DNA from: Microbacterium maritypicum | Lineage (GTDB): Bacteria > Actinomycetota > Actinomycetes > Actinomycetales > Microbacteriaceae | DNA length: 64,000 nt | Direction: 5' to 3' | Assembly (NCBI RefSeq): GCF_008868125.1 | Contig: NZ_WAAQ01000001.1 | Location: forward strand, 930,001-994,000 | Shown: piece by piece, positions 59,966 through 64,000 of the stretch | Layout: each line of letters begins with the position of its first letter | Numbering within the stretch: the first letter of the stretch is position 1 | Program-made: the position numbers and the translations under genes | The notes under the pieces: model-generated | The model's database searches: none | The model's input: only the letters and a program-made list of their open reading frames with translations | Told to the model about the DNA's origin: nothing

Positions 59966-61426
59966 TCACAGCTCGACGGCCGCCGCGACGCCGAGGTCGT
60001 CGTCGTAGTCGTGGTCCTTGGTCTCCGGGCTGAGGAGGAGCGCGATGAAGGTCAGCACACCCATCGCCGACAGGTACAGGCCCACCAGCCACGGAGCGCC
60101 GTCACCGAGCGACCACAGCCAGAGCGCGATCAGCGGCGCCACGGCCGCGCCCAGGATCGACGACACGTTGTACGCGATCGCCGAGCCGGTGTACCTGACG
60201 TTGGTCGGGAACAGCTCGGGCAGCAGAGCGCCCATCGGGCCGAACGTTGCTCCCATCAGCATGAAGCCGAACACCAGGAAGGCCTGTGCGAGCGCACCGG
60301 TGAACTTCGGGTCGGCGGCAGGGAGCAGGAACGTGTTGAACGTGAAGCCGAACACGATGATCACACCTGTGACCCACAGCAGGAGCTTGCGTCGTCCGAT
60401 CGCGTCGGCGATGGGACCGGAGAGCAGCGTGAAGATGCCGAAGAACACGACGCCGATGATCTGCATCAGCACGAAGTCGGTGTAGCCGAAGCCGAGGCCG
60501 GGATAGAACTGGGCCGCGAACTTGGTCGGGTCGAACGGGGCGCCCGTCGCCTCTGCCGCGGCCTTCGCTGCGGCCGATGCCGTCTCCAGCGAGGCAGGCT
60601 TGGTGCCGTAGGCGAGGGTGAAGTTCGTCATCAGATAGAACAGCACGTAGGTCGCCAGCATGATGAACGTGCCGAGGATGAGCTGCTTCCAGTGGTGACG
60701 GAAGACGGTCGCGAGCGGAAGCTTGCGGATCACGCCCTTCGTCTCGGCCTTCTTGAAGGTGTCGGACTCGACGAGCTTCAGTCGCACCCACAGCCCGATG
60801 ATGACCATCACGGCCGAGAACAGGAACGGGATGCGCCAGCCCCAGGAGAGGAACGCCTCGGACTTCAGCACCGGGTTCTCGGCATGCGGCAGCAGCCAGT
60901 TGATGGCGAGGAAGAGGAAGTTCGCGATGATGAAGCCCAGCGGTGCACCCAGCTGCGGGAAGGTGCCGTACCAGGCGCGCTTGCCCTTCGGGGCGTTCTC
61001 GGTGGCGACCAGCGCCGCCCCCGACCATTCGCCGCCGAGCGCGAAGCCCTGCGCGAGCCGGAGGATCAGCAGCAGGAGTGCCGCCCACCATCCGATGTCC
61101 TGGTACGTCGGCAGCAGGCCGATGACGAAGGTCGCGATGCCCATCGTCAGCAGCGAGGCCACCAGCGTGGCTTTGCGCCCGAACTTGTCGCCGAAGTGGC
61201 CGAACACCACGGCGCCGATCGGGCGGGCGACCATCGCGGCGCCGAACACCGCGAACGACGACAGGAGCGAGGTGGTGTCGTTCCCGGTGGGGAAGAACAG
61301 CACCGGGAACACGAGTACGGCAGCCGTGGCATACGCGTAGAAGCCGTAGAACTCGATCGTGGTGCCGACCAGGCTCGCGGTGATGACGCGCGAGCGAGGA
61401 TTCGCGGGCGCAGTGGCAGTACTCAT
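59966..61426 (-). CDS. MFS transporter, metabolite:H+ symporter (MHS/ShiA) family
   Basis: Protein of 486 residues with 12 membrane helices. MHS features are SLVGTTIEFYGFYAYATAAVLVF in the first helix, GHFGDKFGRKATL between helices 2 and 3, RLAQGFALGGEWSGAALVATENAPKGKRAWYGTFPQLGAPLG (read in parts), SWGWRIPFLFSAV, and LPELFPTNVRYTGSAIAYNVSSI. The family takes up shikimate, alpha-ketoglutarate, proline-betaine or other metabolites with protons. The insert of about 30 residues rich in alanine (SLETASAAAKAAAEATG) is external. GGAGGAG lies before the ATG. Single-gene unit ending in a strong hairpin. Confidence 0.92.
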   Translation of the reverse strand: MSTATAPANPRSRVITASLVGTTIEFYGFYAYATAAVLVFPVLFFPTGNDTTSLLSSFAVFGAAMVARPIGAVVFGHFGDKFGRKATLVASLLTMGIATFVIGLLPTYQDIGWWAALLLLILRLAQGFALGGEWSGAALVATENAPKGKRAWYGTFPQLGAPLGFIIANFLFLAINWLLPHAENPVLKSEAFLSWGWRIPFLFSAVMVIIGLWVRLKLVESDTFKKAETKGVIRKLPLATVFRHHWKQLILGTFIMLATYVLFYLMTNFTLAYGTKPASLETASAAAKAAAEATGAPFDPTKFAAQFYPGLGFGYTDFVLMQIIGVVFFGIFTLLSGPIADAIGRRKLLLWVTGVIIVFGFTFNTFLLPAADPKFTGALAQAFLVFGFMLMGATFGPMGALLPELFPTNVRYTGSAIAYNVSSILGAAVAPLIALWLWSLGDGAPWLVGLYLSAMGVLTFIALLLSPETKDHDYDDDLGVAAAVEL

Positions 61427-61541
61427 GGAACTCCTCCGATCGAGTCCCCGGTATACCAAGGGACTCGGGCGAGTTTACGCCTTCCTGAGTGTTTGCTGTG
61501 CGCGCTTTTCGCGTGTCATCCGGGCGGGCGCCTCAGCGGTG

Positions 61542-63311
61542 CTATTCCTCCGTGTCGCCGAGCGAGGGGGCACCGACGAAGACGGCGCGCGGCTCCACGA
61601 CGTTCTCGAGTTCCAGCACGACCAGACGGTTCGCACCCTCTCTCGTGGCAGGTGCGGGCACGGAGAGCGTGCGCTGCGGACCGTTGCGCCAATAGCGGCC
61701 GAGGAAGAAACCGTTCACGAACGCGTAGCCCTTGCTCCAGGCCATGGTGTCCAGGAAGAGGTCCGTCGGTGCATCCAGGGTGAACGAGCTGGTCCACGCA
61801 GCCGGGCCCGTCTTCAGGACATCGGCGGCGTCGGTGCCGGTAGTGGCGTCGAGCTCGGTATCGATCTCGGCGTCGACCTCCGCGGCGATCGCTGCGACAT
61901 CCAATGGCGTCGAGCGCCAGCCCGTCACCGGCGCGCCGTCGAGGGTGATCTCGCCGATCAGACCCTTCTCCTCGCCGAGGCGGTGGTCGTAGTTCACCCG
62001 ACCCTGATCCTCGACCAGGATGCTGAGGGTCCGGCCGTCCGGGATCCGGATCGCCCGGTCGTGCCGGGTGCGCGAGAGCGTGCCGACCACGCGGTCGTCG
62101 ACGCTCACCCACGCCAGATCGCGCACCTCGTCGACGACGAGCAATCCGCCGCGTGCATCCCGAAGCTCGGTGTCGTAGCGCACGAGGGCGCTGAGGTGGC
62201 CGAGTGCGTCGAAGGTCTCGGGCTGCGCGGTCGTCGACGCAGGACCCGCGAGGTCCGTCCAGGCGCCCGCGGGCGTGAGCGGAACTTCGAACGCGGGCGC
62301 TGCCTCGGCCGCAGCCGGAAGCTCATCCGGCACCGGCGCATACCGGGCGATGACCTCGCGGAAGGCGAAGAACTTCTCCGTGGGGTTGCCGGCCTCGTCG
62401 AGCGGGGCGTCGTAGTCGTAGGAGGTCACCAGCGGCAGATAGCGACCCTTGTGGTTCGCGCCGTTGGTCAGCGCGAAGTTGGTGCCGCCGTGGAACATGT
62501 AGATGTTGACCGAAGCACCGGCCGCCAGCAGCTCGTCGAGGTCGGCGGCGGCCGTGGCGACATCGGTGGTGTGATGCACGCCGCCCCACCAGTCGAACCA
62601 GCCGTCCCAGAACTCCGAGCACATCAGCGGACCGGTGCTCTGGTGCCGGCGCAGGGTCGCCAGCCGTTCCGCGCTGCGGGAGCCGAATGACCCGGTCTTG
62701 TGCAGCTCGGGGAGGCTGCCGTCGCTCAGCATCTGATCGACGGGCTGATCGACGGTCGTCAGCGGAACGGTGATCCCGGCATCGCGGGTGACAGCGACCA
62801 GAGCCTCGAGATAGGCCCGGTCGGATCCGTAGGCGCCGTACTCGTTCTCGATCTGCACCAGCACGACGGGGCCGCCCCGATCGATCTGCCGCGGAGCGAC
62901 GATGTCGTACACGCGGCGCAGGTAGGCGCTCACCTCGACGAGGAAGTCGGCAGCGGAGGAGCGCAGCCCCTCGACGCTCCCCGTCAGCCACACCGGAAGG
63001 CCCCCGTTGTGCCACTCGGCACAGATGTAGGGGCCGGGTCGCACGATCGCGTCGAGACCCTCGGCGTGGATCAGGTCGAGGAAGCGTCCGAGGTCGTTCC
63101 ATCCGCTCGCGTCCCACTCACCGCGTCGCGGTTCGTGCGCGTTCCAGGCGACGTAGGTCTCGATCGTGTTCAGCCCCATCAACCGGGCCTTGCGGATGCG
63201 GTCCTGCCACTGGTCGGGGTGCACGCGGAAGTAGTGGATGGCGCCGGAGATCACCTGATGCGGCTGTCCGTCGCGGAGGAAGTCGGTGTCGCCGAGGGAG
63301 AAGGATGTCAC
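61542..63311 (-). CDS. Glycoside hydrolase family 35 beta-galactosidase
   Basis: Protein of 589 residues starting at GTG (MTSFSLGDTDFLRDGQPHQV). The GH35 barrel is clear: SGAIHYFRVHPDQWQDRI, NTIETYVAWNAHEP, RPGPYICAEWHNGGLPVWL, the acid/base glutamate in VQIENEYGAYG and the nucleophile glutamate in LMCSEFWDGWFDWWG, then MFHGGTNFALTNGA. Two C-terminal beta-sandwich domains follow. There is no signal peptide, so it acts inside on imported galactosides. It lies just downstream of a sugar-binding lipoprotein gene, from which a long hairpin separates it; both probably belong to one sugar locus. Confidence 0.95.
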   Translation of the reverse strand: MTSFSLGDTDFLRDGQPHQVISGAIHYFRVHPDQWQDRIRKARLMGLNTIETYVAWNAHEPRRGEWDASGWNDLGRFLDLIHAEGLDAIVRPGPYICAEWHNGGLPVWLTGSVEGLRSSAADFLVEVSAYLRRVYDIVAPRQIDRGGPVVLVQIENEYGAYGSDRAYLEALVAVTRDAGITVPLTTVDQPVDQMLSDGSLPELHKTGSFGSRSAERLATLRRHQSTGPLMCSEFWDGWFDWWGGVHHTTDVATAAADLDELLAAGASVNIYMFHGGTNFALTNGANHKGRYLPLVTSYDYDAPLDEAGNPTEKFFAFREVIARYAPVPDELPAAAEAAPAFEVPLTPAGAWTDLAGPASTTAQPETFDALGHLSALVRYDTELRDARGGLLVVDEVRDLAWVSVDDRVVGTLSRTRHDRAIRIPDGRTLSILVEDQGRVNYDHRLGEEKGLIGEITLDGAPVTGWRSTPLDVAAIAAEVDAEIDTELDATTGTDAADVLKTGPAAWTSSFTLDAPTDLFLDTMAWSKGYAFVNGFFLGRYWRNGPQRTLSVPAPATREGANRLVVLELENVVEPRAVFVGAPSLGDTEE

Positions 63312-63333
63312 GTGTCGTGGTGCTTTCGATGAG

Positions 63334-63391
63334 GCGGGCTGAACCGGTCCCGTGGGGTGGGGGATGGGGGGCCGGAACCGGTTCAGCCCGC
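63334..63391. promoter_or_regulatory. Long intercistronic hairpin with embedded GAACCGGTTC palindrome
   Basis: GCGGGCTGAACCGGT (63334-63348) is exactly complementary to 63377-63391, a 15-bp stem starting five bases after the sugar-binding gene's stop. The loop on the plus strand has three G-runs (63354-63357, 63359-63363, 63366-63371). The 10-bp palindrome GAACCGGTTC (63375-63384) could also be a LacI-type operator. An mRNA-stabilising or attenuating structure is the simplest reading. Confidence 0.7.
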
Positions 63392-63396
63392 GGGTA

Positions 63397-64000
63397 TCAC
63401 TTGTTGACGCTGAAGCCCTGCGCGTTGCCGTACTCGACCAGCGCGTCCTGCCAGGCGGTGAGGCCCTTGTTCAGGTCGGTGCCGTCCTGGTACGACTGGC
63501 CGACGGTGTCACCGAAGATGCTGTTCGCGTAGACCTGGTAGGGCAGGTAGCTCCAGCCCTCGACCACGTCATCGGCCGCAGCGGCGAGGACCTCGTTGAT
63601 CTTCTGACCGCCGAAGTACTCCGGGGCCTCGGCGAGGAACTCCTTGCTCGACAGCTCAGCGGTGGTCGAGGGGAAGCCACCGGTCTCGAGGAAGATCGAG
63701 ATGCTCTCCTCCGAGTTGTTCAGCCACCACAGGAATCCGGCAGCCAGCTCCGGGTTCTTGCTCTGCTTCGTGACGGCCTGGCCGCCACCGCCGTTCTCCG
63801 CGCTCGCGGGGGCGCCGTCGTACGTCGGCATCGGCGCGACGCGCCAGTCTCCGGCACCGTCGGGGGCACCAGAGATGAGGTTCGCGGGCATCCATGCGCC
63901 GATCACGAGGCTGGCGAGGCTGCCGTCGCCCAGGGCGCGGAACCACTCGTCGCTCCAGCTGCCGTACGGTGCGAGCAGGTCCTCCTCGACGAGGCGGTTC
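63397..64000 (-). CDS. Sugar ABC importer substrate-binding protein, family 1 (5' end outside window)
   Basis: The last 200 residues of an extracellular solute-binding protein: LASLVIGAWMPANLI, WRVAPMPTYDGAPASAENGGGGQAVTKQSKNPELAAGFLWWL, SEESISIFLETGGFPST, QVYANSIFGDTVGQ and LTAWQDALVEYGNAQGF (read in parts). This is the CUT1 type that binds oligosaccharides. The signal peptide and first lobe lie beyond 64000, so the start is not visible. Adjacent to the GH35 gene, it probably delivers a galactose-containing oligosaccharide. Confidence 0.9.
   Translation of the reverse strand, partial: NRLVEEDLLAPYGSWSDEWFRALGDGSLASLVIGAWMPANLISGAPDGAGDWRVAPMPTYDGAPASAENGGGGQAVTKQSKNPELAAGFLWWLNNSEESISIFLETGGFPSTTAELSSKEFLAEAPEYFGGQKINEVLAAAADDVVEGWSYLPYQVYANSIFGDTVGQSYQDGTDLNKGLTAWQDALVEYGNAQGFSVNK

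Overview
The window is high-GC actinobacterial DNA, most like Microbacterium or a near relative in Microbacteriaceae. This rests on the strong G/C third-position bias, the paralog-rich ABC-transporter and glycosidase content, a DUF222/13E12 HNH gene behind an actinobacterial-type SOS box, a GTP-type PEP carboxykinase beside a RamB/ScfR-like regulator, a long-form GAPDH, and several apparently leaderless genes (TANNNT, six bases, start codon). I see no rRNA, tRNA, CRISPR array, transposase or phage gene. The genus is an inference.

Region 1 (0-28 kb) is the most coherent part. A minus-strand run from 19849 down to 2447 looks like one operon: D-aminoacylase-type amidohydrolase, two class C serine hydrolases, one class A serine hydrolase, a complete dipeptide ABC importer (lipoprotein, DppB, fused DppC-DppD, DppF), a rare S9 peptidase/class C hydrolase fusion, then an M20 hydrolase, a GNAT acyltransferase and an N-succinylamino acid racemase. 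The last three match the known N-succinyl route for irreversible D- to L-amino acid conversion. A PucR regulator follows. On the plus strand, divergent from the operon, are a LacI regulator and a ChvE/GguAB-like sugar importer. Then come an RpiR regulator, a BadF-type amino-sugar kinase (MurK-like) and the MurNAc-6-phosphate etherase MurQ. I read the whole block as a candidate scavenging island for peptidoglycan fragments: non-PTS MurNAc use plus uptake, intracellular hydrolysis and L-conversion of D-amino-acid peptides. A LacI operator-like site sits in both relevant promoter regions.

Region 2 (28-41 kb) holds a short SDR gene, a tandem repeat nested in an inverted repeat, a copper amine oxidase, and a TetR gene whose 24-bp palindromic operator overlaps two divergent promoters. 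A second copy of that operator precedes the amine oxidase. A six-gene catabolic operon follows (SDR, zinc alcohol dehydrogenase, aldo-keto reductase, two esterases, MFS efflux pump) with a second aldo-keto reductase divergent from it. A DUF4259 gene and the SOS-boxed HNH gene close the region.

Region 3 (41-51.5 kb) has a second dipeptide importer, again with a fused DppC-DppD, a TetR regulator, an alpha/beta hydrolase, a methyltransferase-like protein, a YtcJ-type amidohydrolase and a paired SMR exporter.

Region 4 (51.5-64 kb) carries central metabolism (GAPDH, PEP carboxykinase with its RamB-like neighbour), an ABC exporter, an MHS-family transporter, a GH35 beta-galactosidase and the end of a sugar-binding lipoprotein that runs off the window.
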